Shown: positions 41,301 to 55,400, counted from the first letter of the stretch. The stretch is 64,000 bases of DNA from Dirofilaria immitis (GCA_024305405.1 JAKNDB010000067.1:1072001-1136000), one strand, 5' to 3'. Numbers and translations: made by a program. The notes: generated by a model from the sequence alone, not told the origin.

Positions 41301-44300
41301 ATACGATGACGGTTTTCCACCTAAAGCTTGTAGGGCAATCGAACAAACCTTTTTGCCCAAACATTGAAGCGTGGATCATCCGGTCCAAGCTGATCAGCTT
41401 TCAATACATTCACACCAGTGGATCCAGTAAATTTTCCCGGTAAATTCTTTTTACTCTCAGCCCATGCTCTTATCTGTAAAATGGTATTAACCACTTCGAA
41501 TTTTAAAGCACGAATCAAAAGATTTTAGGCAAAAGGAATACACAAATTTTATCCAGCAAATGTTCACAAAATCCAATCGGAAATTCGGATTAACAGTTAA
41601 AAGATCATCTTTATGTCCTATACAAAATTTTTTTCCATACCCAGTGTATTTTTAAATTATCCGTGGAAACACTTGTGCTCTGATAAATAAAATTCCCAAT
41701 TTTGAGTTTTTTCTCAAAGTTCTACTTAACTTCTTTTCAAAAAAATATATTGAGAAGAGAAAAACATATTTAAACTGGCAAAAAACTTTTTGATGAAAGC
41801 TAATGGTTTCCGAGGTCATAAGTTCGTAATTTCACCCATTCTTCCTAGTGGTAAAACAGAAAACAAATAATCCTAGTCTACTGTAGACGGAAAAGTAGTT
41901 CATGATACGGGAGATAAACATGCACTGCATTTGACAATAACAGTGTTGCGTATCCTTGATTACCGCTGAGCAGAATGCACCAAGCGTCCTCAGTAGTTCA
42001 GTTCTACGCTGCCTTTATTATATCCACTGTGAAATACCTTAAAATCATGGAACGATCGAAAGGTTTGGAAGGTGGAATTCGTACCACAAATAACAACGTG
42101 TAAAAGCTGTCTTACACATAACTAGAACCAACATCGACAACGAACTTCCAGAAATTTTTCAGAGAAACTTAAACCATTCGACCATTTCATCTTCACCATT
42201 TGAACATTTTATATTATCTTTATCCTTATTTACTGTTATAATTTGCATTTCCAACCACAACTTTTAATACTGGATAATAGAAAAAATTGCCTGATCATCA
42301 GCTTCTTTCAACAGGTGTCTTGCTTCATAGTCATTCGGATCTTTCGCTAACAGCTTACTTGCTTTTATTCGTTTTGCCATCACCCTGCCAACATTTGCCG
42401 GCTAAAACAAAAGAATTTAAATCTGTACCGACAGATACGAGTGGTGCCTCAGCAGTGAAGTTACCAGTATGGAATCAGACATTGCGCATATCAAGTAAAT
42501 AAGCCATAATATTTATCGAAGAAAATACGACTGATTCATAAACTTGAACCCACGGAGTGGAAATAAAAAACATAAGAAACTAAGTCACGAAATACAAAAT
42601 GTCTGTTGTTCCCAAACAAAAAGATATTTTTGTTTCAGTTGGAAGGATATCTTGCATATTGTAGCGTATGATTCTTGCTAAATTTGAGCACATAAATAGC
42701 AACTTCCAAATACGTCATTTCATTTATCCACCGTAAATTACTTCAAATACTAAAAAAATCACATATTCGAAGATATTTTAACGGTGGAATACTAACCAAA
42801 GTAAAAACAATCAGAAAGCATACCACAAAAAGAGCAAGAAATCAGTCTCTCCAACACTTCCGCTTCAATTTCTACGGAAAAATTAAGTAAAGATACAACT
42901 ATTGAAGCAAAAATATCCTAACAAACAGACAGACTAGATACATTCTATTAACGACATTTAGGACCTAAGTTTTCAGGTCAAGATTTGAAGGGAAATCTTT
43001 TTCACAATTATATACCGTATGGTAGAGGGATTCTGGTTCCCTGAATACAGATTCTTCTTCCGGCACTGTGATAACACTGCCATAGCTTGGACCAAGAGAA
43101 GAAGACTTCTGTTGTTGATCCTGTGAATTGTCGCACGAATCAGAAAATAAATCAGGTGGTTGTGGGGGTGGAGGCAAATTTAACAAAGCTGAGGCAGATT
43201 GTGTAAAGGATGCCAATACTGGCGGTGTTGGAGGTGGTGGCAGAACGAATGATTCAGCAGCCGAGATTTCAAATGTGTTGAAGGCCTGAATAAAAAACTT
43301 TTGATGATTTGAATAGCATAATTTAAGGAGATCGATTAAATGCTAAAATGCTCAAGTATTTCAAAAGGTTTCTGAAGGGATTTTTTTATAAAGTAAAATA
43401 ACAGTAAAATTATCAAATATTTCCAAAACATTTAAGCAAGTCTTAAACGCTAAAATGCATTATCAGAGCAAATAAGAAAGACGAACATAAAAACGATAAA
43501 AATTTTCTCACAACCTAGAAAAACGAAGTATATAACCTTCTCTTTCTCCTTGTATACAGGAATTGCTGCAAGTTTCTCCTTCTGTACTACACTGCACACT
43601 GTTGGCACTTTTTCATTCTTAACTGGTATCCACCCCTATGAAAAAATTATTGAATTATTTTGAACAGCGTGAATCAAGAAGATGATAGATACGTTACAAT
43701 AAACTTACATTATCTTTTTCCCGATGCTGTGCCCCTGAAGAAACCGGATAAGCAATACGTAACTGAGTTTCTTCTAGCGTTCTTTGTGCAGGTGTTTTAA
43801 CTGGGAGTGGAATTGAGTTCTAAAAAAAGTTAAACACAAGCTTTTAGAACAACAGTGAAGAAGAATTTCGGAATTGCAGAATAATCTATATAGTGCTATT
43901 TTAAATCTTTTTTACGATTCCATACTGTAATGCTTTTTCATATGATAAAAAAATACAAACAAGGCTGAAATCCATAAAAACATTGCGATCAATTTTTTAT
44001 CCAAAACAGGTATTTATAAATTGTTCGAAGATATCGAGATTTAAGATTTTGTATGTTTTCCTTATCATTATAATAATTTAGTTACTGCTATGACATTAAT
44101 GCTCAAAACTGATATAATTAAAACTATTTACTGGAATGTTAATGGTGATTGGAGTAGCGGGTTTCAAAGCAAATGGATGTTTCAGGAAATCAGTATCATC
44201 TTCGCCTTTTTTCTTTCTCGGCGCCAGGTCCTCCTCATCGCTCGATACTGCTTCGCCTTTTTCACGTCGTACGGCTTTATCTTGTGACCGTTGTAACTTT

Positions 44301-47300
44301 TGACAAAAATCTGAAAGTCAAATAATATACACAACTAGCAATACAACTAGCAAAATACGACAGAGCATCTGGTAAAAACCAAGAGCGAAAAGTATTACCA
44401 ACAAGTTGATCGACAGATTGTCCACCTGCTTTAAGTTGGGCTTTTGTTTCAACAGGAGCATTCGGTAAATAACCAAGCTAAAATTTAGATTTCTGCAAAA
44501 TGAGAGACTAACTGTACTACTTTTGTACAAAGTTTTCTCAAACTTTGAAACTTTAATCTTCTGAAACCAATATTATCACAATATTTGATGAGAAAAACAT
44601 GAGAAAAAATGGCAGAAAAGAAACTTTTTCATTCCATTTCGTCATTGGGAAGGTTAAAATTATAAAATATTTTAATTATAAAAAAAGGAAAATAATTCGA
44701 ACCTGTGCCATTTGAGCGGCATTTCTCTGTGCAATCTCCAGTAACTTCTTTTGTCGATTTTATGACTATTTGATTCATCATCACTTCGTCGTTTATTCTC
44801 TCGATCACGATAATAATGATGATGATTGTGACCACGATAAGAACTTCGCACTTTACGATAATGGGGTGAATGAGAGCTTCGTGATGATGTGCCTGATAAC
44901 GACCTGTAAATTCCACTAATGAATTTATAATGAAAATTTAACAAAAACAGCGCAAGATGTCAGAATACCAGAAATAATACCACTCAAAAATCTGAAACCT
45001 TGTGCGTGAATGCGAACGTGAACATGAACTTGAAGGTGATCGCCTTCGCTTACGTTCTGGATAAGGACTTTTCGTAGAGCGAATTTGTTTCCATCCTTTC
45101 GACCGTGCGCTGGAAAATATGTTAGTCACTCAAATTGTCAACAAACCAAACAATCACAAAATTACTTACTGTGTAGAAAGTATATTAGTTTTCTCTTTGA
45201 CATCTTTTTCTCCACGATTCCACTGCCACTTCGAACCTTCATGCACTCTTTTATTACTGTCTACATAATACGATTGTACATAGAGATTCCCTGAAAAAAG
45301 AACCAAATTTCATTATAGAGACAAAAAGTATTTAGCATGTAGGTGTTAATCGAATCAAACAGCTGATGCTAAAAACCAACCAGGCCGCCTACGAATCTTG
45401 TCAAATTCTCGTCCTGAATATCGTGAATGCTCTTTCAGTTTGTTTCTGAAAAATGATAAGTTTAATAGGAAAAGAAACCCGATGAAAATTACATAAAACG
45501 CAAAAACTAGTAAGTAACAGAAAAATTTTGCACTTCTTTTCCAAAAGTTTCCATTCCTTTTCGCTATCCGATGATAATGAACTGTTGCGTTTCGAATATC
45601 GTTTTTCATATTTCCTATTTTTTCTTTCTTTTTCTCTTCTTTTCTGAAAAAATATTAGAGAAAAGACAGAAATCAAAGATATAAAATGGACTAAAACTGA
45701 ACCATTTCGAAGCTGCATTCAATAGACAGTTATCGAAAAGAAAGCAAAGAATAGCAATAATCTTTTTTAAACTTAATTTAGGGAGGTTTTTAGCGCCTAT
45801 CTGCTAAACGCTAACTACCTGAATGATTGTCATATTGATAGTTATCTCAATCTTACCATCTGTTTTTCTTCTTGTTTCACTTTCATTCCCACTCATTCCT
45901 CGTTCCAATTTCGGATGTTTTTCAATAATCAATTCGTCAATAGTGTCATCATTTGAAAAATAGGGTCCTGCACTTGCATTATTTGCCGGAATTTCTTTAT
46001 CTTTTCCCACCTGGACTTTTTCTCATTAACAAATGGCGCCTACAAATTATTTGACAAGGGATGCTTAAAAATAATAAATAAGCATCAATATAAATAAGAT
46101 AGTACTATACGAATGGCTTGTTCAGATCATGATGCCGAATACTCTAAATGGATAGAGTGTAAATAAGACATAAATATTGATTCTTAATGATAAACATATT
46201 TTCCGTTCACGAATGAGTGAAGTTCAAGTTTTTAAATTCAATAACTAAACAATGTAGAATTATGAGCAAGACCATATATTATGTGGTCAACAGAATAACC
46301 TTGCTTATAGTGGCGATTTTAATGGACTTCGAAGATTTTGTCTGCTTTATTTTAAGAGGCGATAATTGTAATTCATCCTCATCATCGGAGATTGGCTGTG
46401 TCCCAAGAGCTTCTAGTGGTCTCGGTCCATACTCGACATCGTCATGTCTACCGCCATCGTTCTCTGCATCATTCACAAATAAATTAAAAGAATACTAAAA
46501 GAATGTATAAAGCAAAAGATGACATTGCATTACAAGTTTTTTAAAGAACTAACATAAAGTTTTCTGCAATAAAAAAATTACTTGGAACTGCATGGCTAAT
46601 TACATTTGTAGTTGATCCACCATTTGTAGTTGATCCGCCAAAACTGCAATAACACATATCATTTCAGAATTTAACCACACGAAACAAGCACAGACAATAA
46701 AACTTTATTTCTAAGCCACTGAATAGAAACGCAATACCAAAGAATAGAGAACAGTGATATATCCAGCAAAAATTCAACCAATCAACCAACAAGATTTCAA
46801 CATCGAATATTCGTTGAATTATTTGAATGTGAAAAATGTTTAGCCTAATCCCGTGGAAAGCCGCAGATTCAGGTCAGTATGATCATACTACTTCTTTGGA
46901 AAAAAAGAATTTCTATACGTAACTAAATTAATATCATAAAAGAAAAGCACTATTCGCTTCAATTACCTTTTTCCATTTTCCTGCTTCAATTTAATATTAC
47001 GTGGTACAAACGTGTTTTCTCTTTCAGCTCTCACCTTCGCCAGAATTTCCGATAATGGGCGCGGCTTCCTCAGAATAGGTGGACTTTCTGACTTCTTTTT
47101 CTTCTTAGCCAAAGGAAACACTTCTTCATTAACATCTGTATACAAAGGATATATATAGTAACTTTTGGAAACACTTTGTAAGATAACAAAAAGGAAGCGA
47201 AGAAGAGACTTACTAAATTCTTTTGTTTTATTTTGTGAAGCGGTAGAAATATCTTGAAATAATGCACTTTTTCCATCCATTTTTGAACTGCTAGCGTTAA

Positions 47301-48657
47301 CACTGAGGAAATCTGCACCAACAGGAAGATCATCCTCATCATCTGAGATCTAGAATTATCAAACTTCATTTAAAATCAATGAAATGATTACATAAGAAAG
47401 TGAATTGTTATATTGTCAATTTAAGCATATATAGGGAACAAAAATGCTTTTATTTTGATATTCAGCAGTACTATAATGCTTTTATTTTGATATTCAGCAG
47501 TAATCTATAATGCTTTTATTTTGATATTCAGCAGTGATCTAAATCAGTTCCAATTTTTATTGATTTTTTCAACTAAGAGATTATTCATTGCTTCACAAAG
47601 TTCACAAAAATTTTTAACCTAGAATAAATTTAAGTAGTTTGAATTGTACCATTCTTTAGCAAATATTTAGGTACGAAAAACAACCTTTTCCATAACAGCT
47701 TCAACGGATGGTGGCAAAGTGTAAGTGACAAATTTTTCAATGCTTTCATGATAAGTTTTCCTATCCATACTCACGGATCGACTGAGACTTCGATGCCTGA
47801 AATGATTTTAAATGCAAGTTAGAAATATGACATATGATAAAACTTATTTTATCGAAACGAATCCCATTACAGCGTACTTTTTTTTTTGCGCGACGGTGAC
47901 TTTGACTTCGGTCGTACTTTATATTTTGACTTCTTGGTTTTTTAAATTTTTGTCCCTATGACGTTTTGTCTTTTTGTTATATCCATATGATGATGAAAGG
48001 TTTCCATCACTTTCAGTCTCTCTGAAATAGGGAAACAGAGTCCCGAATCCATAAACCGAATGTTCGAAATACAATATACTAAATACAATAGAACTAAAAT
48101 TGATGAAGATAGTAAAAATTACGATCACATTAATAATTATTCGATATTTACGCTGTATTAAACAATCGACCAGCAAATCAGCAGATTCGTATGATACATA
48201 ATAAACTCCGTAAAAAAATCCCCATTTTGCTCAAAACAAAAAGCTTCTAATGCTATAAAACGAATATCAACATGTAATATGATGAGATAACTTATTAGCT
48301 CATGTTTATCAAACACTACTTCAGAATAAGAATTAAAAAGTGCCGACATACTTGTAGAAATATAAATACTAAGTCCGTTCGATGAAGAGAGACTTACTTT
48401 TTCGCTGCAACTTCGAATTTCCCACCAATTAAACTTTTCATATCGAACGGCTGAAAATTCATTTCCTTCATGACGCTTGCAGGCCATGAATAGAAAATGA
48501 AAGTTTTTTTTGGTATTTCAATAAAACTGGAAAAAAAATCACTTCATCAATAACTTGGCAAAATTACCTCATTTGTTCTGCGTACTTCATTGATTAATGA
48601 AGCAATGATAGCATCACTTGATGACGGCTTCACTTCCTCTTCCTCTTCCTTTGCCAT
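38352..48657 (-). CDS. SON: SON-like splicing cofactor (RS region, G-patch, dsRNA-binding domain)
   Basis: SON is a nuclear-speckle protein that supports splicing of weak introns. My model has 26 exons, 5' to 3': 48657-48568, 48450-48398, 48021-47878, 47796-47685, 47349-47214, 47135-46967, 46643-46582, 46463-46300, 46010-45857, 45643-45534, 45445-45381, 45290-45170, 45109-44999, 44903-44703, 44477-44399, 44310-44132, 43819-43709, 43635-43537, 43285-43016, 42401-42291, 41473-41349, 39414-39396, 39311-39164, 38979-38915, 38759-38647 and 38490-38352, about 1,050 residues. Domains: acidic N-terminus, Lys/Ser/Arg-rich middle, RS repeats (SPSSSCSRSHSRTR), the SON block LLEIAQRNAAQMAQ, PGKFTGSTGVNVL, G-patch (KMGWTPGEGLGKGRDGPLEP), and C-terminal dsRNA-binding domain (GKHPVSVLMELCSKKRW...GLVPRDP). 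Order and spacing match human SON. Four places need a one-base correction (T-runs at 38921-38926, 44758-44761 and 45618-45623, and a compensating pair at 47878-47887 and 47938-47943). Confidence 0.9.
39415..41348 (-). pseudogene. Unidentified, frame-broken coding sequence inside a SON intron
   Basis: The 1.9-kb intron between the SON exons at 41349 and 39414 holds a run of protein-like segments on the same strand, in changing frames. In order they include LLCCLAFLHSKQCFYREAI and TGGKFSG (41050-41150), VKALVRIAATLN (about 40980), DQQSIGDDLFSSVGNEFLM and CILLSKIPLYLALFISIVNI (40700-40850), TLSAGIITGQALMLNILTS (about 40600), NIIVLQAFATNSPNLSQQFF (about 40360), CCGEKWLKMDEQLSTSNRL (about 39930) and AYLATRVIDHGQKLF (about 39540). 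Stops and frameshifts separate them, and splice sites explain only some of these. The helical, Leu-rich look suggests a repeat protein of the HEAT/ARM kind, but I do not recognise it. It may be a decayed gene copy or a nested gene damaged by sequence errors. Confidence 0.4.
47443..47542. repeat. Tandem repeat, about 34 bp x 3, in a SON intron
   Basis: The 28 bases beginning ATGCTTTTATTTTGATATTC and ending AGCAGT occur three times in tandem with short variable joints, between the SON exons at 47685 and 47349. Confidence 0.9.
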
Positions 48658-51007
48658 TCGACAATTGACTACAAGTATAATACTTGAACGAAATTTGCGT
48701 GATTCGTGCATTTCCAACGAAACTGTGACGTGTTTTCCATGAAGAATTTCGTTCCCTTTAATAATATAAAACAAAACCAAATGCTCAAAAATCCCCAAAC
48801 TACCAAACCATCCCTCTCTATTCTACCAAAGATCCTAACCCATAGATACATAACATGTACTGCTGTTGCCATCTGTCACTTCTTATAATTACTTGCGCAT
48901 TATGCAATTGTCCATCTCAACATGCAAATCATTTGACGGAAATTTCGAATGACAAGTGAATGATTTGCTGAAATGGTTTATGTTATCTCAGTAGATAGCA
49001 ATCAATGTCTTTGTTAGATAATTTATCATCTTCAAAATTACTAATGATTGCATCCATTTATGAAATCGATTAATAATTGTCAGATATTGTCTTCATGAGG
49101 AAGATGCTAATCAGATGGCAATCCGATAAGGACTTAAAAACTATCGATAAATTATGATTTGATTTGATTTTTACCGAATGAAGAAACAAAAAAAGGAATA
49201 GTTGATTCAGCTACAATAATAATAATTAGATTGTACATTATTGGAATCAATTCAATGAAAAAAGGTCTGATAATATCCTCCGAGACATTTCAATAGAAAA
49301 ATCTAATAATTGCTAAAACTTAGGTTAGCAGGGAGCATAGAAGTGTTTACGAGTGCAGTAAAACAGGTTTTCTATCCATCCATGCCAAACAATCTCTTAT
49401 TATTTTCATATTATTCGAGAGAGAGAGAGAGAGTGGAAAAAAAAACAGTTATTAATGTGATATGTATTCGTCCTATGCAACTTTTATCTCTCTTCCTTCC
49501 TTCGTATCTTTGAATTAGCCAAATTTTTATCAATTTTAATTTCAATTTTTGATCTTATTATTTTTTGATCATATTTGCACTGTATCAGACAGATGATCAT
49601 GCATGCAATTTATAATTTCCCATCCATTCCTTTGAATATAATTTAAAGGAATATTTGAACTTTAAAATTTAAGCATTTTTTTTTTTAGATTAGCAATTTC
49701 TTATAAAAGCCATTTTTAGTATGAATTCTTTCAAATTAGATTATACAATTTTTGGTTAATATTATATAAGATATGAGTGAAGATTTGTTGAAATGGATGT
49801 TTAAATAATAAATTATAATTCGTATATATTTATTTAATTATTCAATTAAATGATAAAACAATTATCTGCTTGATTTGAATGATACTATCAGTGGATTATT
49901 CTAAAAATGCAATTAGACAACAAATGTATAATTTTTTTTTCTTTGTTTTTATTATTATTAAATGCTAATGAATGATAAGACTATTCATCTGTTAATCTTT
50001 TATGATTAAAAATATTTTAAAGTGAAAATGATAATAACATTAACAAAAAAAAAAAAAGACTTTTTTATATAAATGGCTAGTATATATTATACTGGCCATT
50101 TGTTAGAGCTACCATTCTTGGCCACTATTCTTGGCCATTATTTATTTCTCATTTAAATAAATTTGCTTTTATATAGTTTTTTTTTTAAACTTTTAATCCA
50201 TATAAATTATACATTTCAAATAGTCTGATTTTTTGGCTTATATATTTGCATATTGATATTTACTGTCTATGATTTTATTTAATTAGCTAATCACTTTGCT
50301 GATTTGCCTACTGATTGCAAACAATTTGATTTGTAAAAATCAGATCAGTGATGGCAAATTGTTAACTTACAGGAATCGATACATGCTTGATTAACTTTAG
50401 AAATTAAGAATTTGTTTTCTTTTTTATAAATTTTATAATTTTATTTTTTAAAATTTATAATAATCAGAAATAACAGTGCTGCTACAAATTTGACGATGAT
50501 ATCTGATGATAATACTTTTTCCATTGATAACAGTTGCATTTATTTCGATAGTTATCAAATTTGATAGAAAAAAAAGTTCCAATTGTATTTTTTCTTTATA
50601 AATTTTTCAAAGATTTTTCGTTAAGGATTATATCAATTCAATGATAAACAAATAATTTACAACATGTTCCATATCATCGTAGCACGATATCGCTAATATC
50701 ATCATCATCGATCATTTTTAAATATCATGCGCTTTTTACCAAAATCTTTTATTTTCATGCATTTTATCATTTACTTCTTGGAATTTTATTTTCAGAAATT
50801 TAAAGTTAAAATTTCCAATTATTATTAATTTTTAGTGATAAAATTATTGCTTTTCAGTTAAATTAATGCCTTGCTGTGTCATTAGATAAAACGATATCAT
50901 TCAACTTATGACACTTTGATAAAACGATACCATTCAACTTACAACACTTTGATAAAACGGTATCATTTATCATTTATAAAAATGATTTAAATTTGATATT
51001 TCATCAG
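48658..51007. other. Intergenic DNA between the SON gene start and the next plus-strand gene
   Basis: Just upstream of the SON start codon a TTGTAG site, 12 bases before the ATG on the minus strand, could serve trans-splicing. The rest is AT-rich with a short (GA)n at about 49417-49433. A short tandem repeat occurs at 50885-50969: AAAACGATAYCATTCAACTT repeated about every 36 bp, two and a half times. No further gene is seen. Confidence 0.5.
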
Positions 51008-51027
51008 ATAACAATGCTATCAGACAA

Positions 51028-52348
51028 ATGATTGAATCCGCTGGTATCAAATTTTTCAAATCAATCACTGAAACGGCTGATGATCTTGGTGGCCGATTTG
51101 AAATTATTTTTTCGAATTTTTCGAATAAAATTACAGGCCTGTTATTTAAACTTAATTTAGTAAAATATTCACTTCTTATCAGGAATACTTTTGCTAATTT
51201 ACAGATATATTTAATTTTTATCAATTCATTCATATATTTGCTAATCATAACTTCTTGACGATTTTTTCTTCTTGCAGATGATGCTGATATATTGACATTG
51301 GAATTTACATCATTATCAAGTCTTATCAAAATTGTACTTTTTATGCTAGCTGTACTTCTTCTCTTAATCATTTTTAAATATTTAACGCTTGGAACATTGT
51401 TTCTAAAAAATCGATGGCTCAGAAGTCACATGCAATCATCAAAGACACAGGTAAGATCATCAAATTAACTTGAAATAGTTGTCGTAAAAAGTTTTTTCTT
51501 TTAAAGAAACGAAAGTTCTAGATCGAGAATTTGCTATTTAACGAAATTTGCTACGATAAACTTTATTCATAATAACTACATTATCACAGAATAATAGAAA
51601 TGTATCGATGATATAGTTGTGATATAACAAATAAATAAATATCTTTTTGTAGTAAGGAAATTATTCAGGGTTTGATAATATTGGAAATGATAGCTTAATG
51701 AATATCAATACTTTTTATCATGAAGATGTTTACAATTATTCAATATCATTTTAACATTTCGAGTATCAAAAACTTGATTTTAATTTATAATTTATCAAAT
51801 ATCATTTTAGTATTTGATTGATATTAATGTAATATTTACTCAAGCATATTATCATTTTATAAATATATTATAATTTGTGATTTTTTTAATGATAAGTAAA
51901 AGATTGAAAAAATGTTTATGAAATTTTAAATAATTTAAATGAGCTTAGGATAAGAATTTTATCATCATAAATTATAATATTTACATAATTTTGATTGTTT
52001 ACATGATTTCAGGATGAGAATTTAGAAAGGTAATTTATGCATTTAGAGTTAGTTATCTTGAAATTTCATATGATCAAAATATAAGATATTGTTATAAATA
52101 ACATATTATTGATCGAGACATTTTTATAATACAAGAATATTTTGATTGGTTTAATATATTTGTACTATAAAATAGTTCAATTATTACAATAATAATATGC
52201 ATAAATTTATATTCGTTCTAATTATTCTGTTTCTCGAGAATTTCAATACTTGTTTTAAAAATTATTAAACTTTTAGCTGGCAATTAAATGATTCGCGATA
52301 GTTTCATTTTATGACTATTTCAGTTCTTTAATCTTTTGGCACCAGTAA
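51028..52348 (+). CDS. Small single-pass membrane protein, unknown family
   Basis: Exon 1 (51028-51136) starts at ATG 20 bases after a CATCAG site, consistent with trans-splicing. It encodes an amphipathic segment (begins MIESAGIKFFKSITETADD). Exon 2 (51278-51450) follows a TTCTTCTTGCAG acceptor and carries one strong transmembrane helix (IVLFMLAVLLLLIIF), then a basic stretch (KNRWLRSHMQSSK). The two join in frame only if the 5' site is GC (ACAG|GCCTGT at 51137). A 17-bp exon (52013-52029) and a last exon from 52324 follow. Read strictly, the frame stops at 52346-52348; a one-base slip would instead give a longer tail (FFNLLAPVKIEMEPMDLK) ending at 52404. Product is about 110-130 residues. 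Function is unknown; the layout suggests a small membrane adaptor or transporter-associated subunit. Confidence 0.5.
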
Positions 52349-52404
52349 AAATTGAAATGGAACCTATGGATCTCAAAAGAAATATGATAATTTTGGAATT
52401 ATAG

Positions 52405-55400
52405 TTCAACTAAAAATATCACTTCTGATGGAGAATTTTTGCTACTGAAATCTTTGAAAGATATGAAACATCAGGATCAAGACTAATTTCAACCATTTAA
52501 TTATTTCCATTTCCGATACAATGTAAATTTAACATTTCCTATTTGTTTTAAATTTCAAATGAATTCTTTCACTCTAATGTTTTCGATAATTTGTTCCTAA
52601 AATTCTGAAGCATATCATCATTAATACTTATTATTCATTGAAATATACATAAGCTTTATGCTTTCTTCAAATGATCATAGATCTAATGAAATCTCTCAAA
52701 CAACAAAGTTTGAAAACTTTTTATTTTTTTACACCTGTATAATCTTATTCGTCCTGAAATGAGTATATTAAATATCATATCATAGCACATATCTACGATT
52801 CCATCCGTAAAAATGGATATAATTTTAAACTTTTGTAGCTATTATTTTTATCAAAAATAATCATATATTTTATTATCATCTTTGTCTATGTAAATTAATG
52901 ATAAAATCTTTTTTTTTTGCTGTTATCATTGAAGATTAATTATATTTTTTTGCATATCAATTTGTGTATCAAAGTTAAATTCTCATTTTTCTATATGTTT
53001 TTATACATTTTTCAATTCGCTAGAAGCAGCTATAAATTATCATGATTATTAGATAATCATAAAGTTTTTTTCTCTAATTCTAAACAACCTTCACTTAATA
53101 TTAAAAACAATTTTTTAAATCATTTACTTTAGTACTTTTCAACTTTTTGTTTATTTTTTGCTGCGGATACTTCTAACAAAACAATTATTCGGCATAACCT
53201 TCTCTGGAAAAGATCATAGAAATTAAGTTTAATTTATAGCTTAAAATTGTATTTTAGTATTTTTGCTTTTCCAGAATTATTTTTATCACCCTCATTTTTA
53301 TAATGGTGATATTTTTTGATAAGAGCGAATAGTATCTCATACTTAATTTTTACTCTGTATCCATTTTGTTTATTATTTTGAATACGAAAAATAAATATAA
53401 AATATTTTATTTTTAAATTCTTCTTTATCAGGTTTGATAAAATGCTTCTGTTGTGAAAGTTTTCCAATGCTTGCTTGCTACAGGTGATCAAATGTGATAA
53501 AAAGTTTTATTGATTGATGGAAGATTTGTTCGCTGTACATGTCATATAATAGATAATTAATTATTCAAGCATATCAAAGTAGAATTGATACTTAGTAATT
53601 TTCTTTTCCATTATTGTTCAATGAAAAGATGATTGATCTTGAGATCCTTTTTGAGAGCTTCCTTAATCAATGGACTGATATCTATCATTGGACTGATCTT
53701 TGTGATCGTTTCATTTTTAACACTAACGCTTCTAGTTGATCCTAACTGTTTACATTGTAGAAGTTTGTTTATTCCATGAATAAAAGTTTAGTTGTACTAG
53801 GATATTTCATCATTCAAGATTCTCGATTATCTTTCATTATACCTTATTTTATAAAATATTTTGGCCTTTCAATTGTTCCATTGTTAGCAAAGTTACAAAA
53901 AGATATGATAAGCTCAAATACATTAAATCTTCTTACAACTTCTATTTGAAAATTCAAAAGTACGCATGCATGAATTTATACAAATATTAAAAATTTTCTT
54001 ATTTTCATATTATATGAAACTTTTTGACTTGTTCAATTAATGTTTATTTATTGTTAGCTAGTAATTAATATTTTATCATTTTAAATTTTACTGATTATAA
54101 TTAACGAGAAAAATCCAGGATATTGATGATGGTGGAAGATTAAGTTGGAAATAATTTCATCCAAACTTCCTATTTATTTATTTTTCATCTAAACTTCCTA
54201 TTTATTTATTTTGAAAATTTTGTTTGTTTATTTCACAAGAAAAAATCGACGAAAATAACTGTTAACAATCTTATCAAAATAATATTTATTAATAATTAAA
54301 ATAATATTACAAACGTACAATATCATTGATAACTTTTTTTTTCTTTTTTTTTATTTTTCATACAACAAATAAATAAGTGAAAATTTATTAATGGAATATT
54401 TATTTTTAAATTATGATTAGAGAATTATTTAATTTTAAAATTATCAAAAAAATTGATAAACAAATAAATGATAAAGAATGAGAGAGAACGAAAACAAATT
54501 GTTCAATAATTAATTCCTAAATTTCTTTATTTTATTATATGATCAAAATTCAATCACAATGATCAAAGAAGATGAAGGACGAATATATTAAAGCAAAATA
54601 TGAAACAAAATGATACAATACAAATATATAATTATCTATAACTTAATTAGTCTAGAAGATTTTAGCTTAATATTAGCATATAATGTTATATGTTTTCTTT
54701 GCTACACACAATTCCTATATTGTTTAAATCGAGAACTCATTCTCGGCATGAATATTGATAGAAGCTTGAAATTTTTGAAGATATAATTTTAATTTAGAGA
54801 AGCGCTTTTTTTTTCAATGTTCACAGAAATCTAAAACACTTAAATAAAGAAGTATGTATTAAAGGAAAAATTAAACTTTGTATTTTGAATTTGAATTATA
54901 AATATTTATATCGATTAACGACGAGTAATAATGTAAACGATCCTTGTTCTCGACTAATCAAACAATCATTAACGATCAAAAACATTGAAGTATGAAAATA
55001 TAGGAAAAGTTATGGAAAAGATAGTAATCATAACTTGGTTATAAATATACATTAAATACTAAAAAATTAGTCAATCATCGAGATAATAATTCTCAAAAAG
55101 TTTTTAACTTATAGTTATCATCATTCTCGTTTCAAAAATAATTTGTAAAAGATAAGAAGATAAGGATTGTTGAAATCTTGGTGTTGGCTAAGATTAAAAA
55201 TGAAAGTGTTAAAATTCGTCCTATTTGATAATGATAACAAATTTAGCAATGAAATCGATTCATAAATCTTTTATGAATTATATGATTTTATCATTATATT
55301 AATTACATGAAATAGATCATTTTAATGGTAATTTATGATTATATTTAAAAATAGTTAAAAAATTCTTTCCAATTTTTTCTAAAAGAAAATTTTAAGAATA

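Noticed and set aside
39311..41349. Frameshift between the SON exons at 41349 and 39311
   Set aside because: The phase mismatch is fully explained by the 19-nt microexon at 39396-39414.
41349..42290. Loss of the GT donor in a SON intron as a dead splice site
   Set aside because: A GC donor at 42290 gives an exact, in-frame match to the SON family, so the intron is probably functional.
42287..42502. Plus-strand 71-codon open frame
   Set aside because: It is antisense to the SON exon at 42291-42401, whose protein matches the family.
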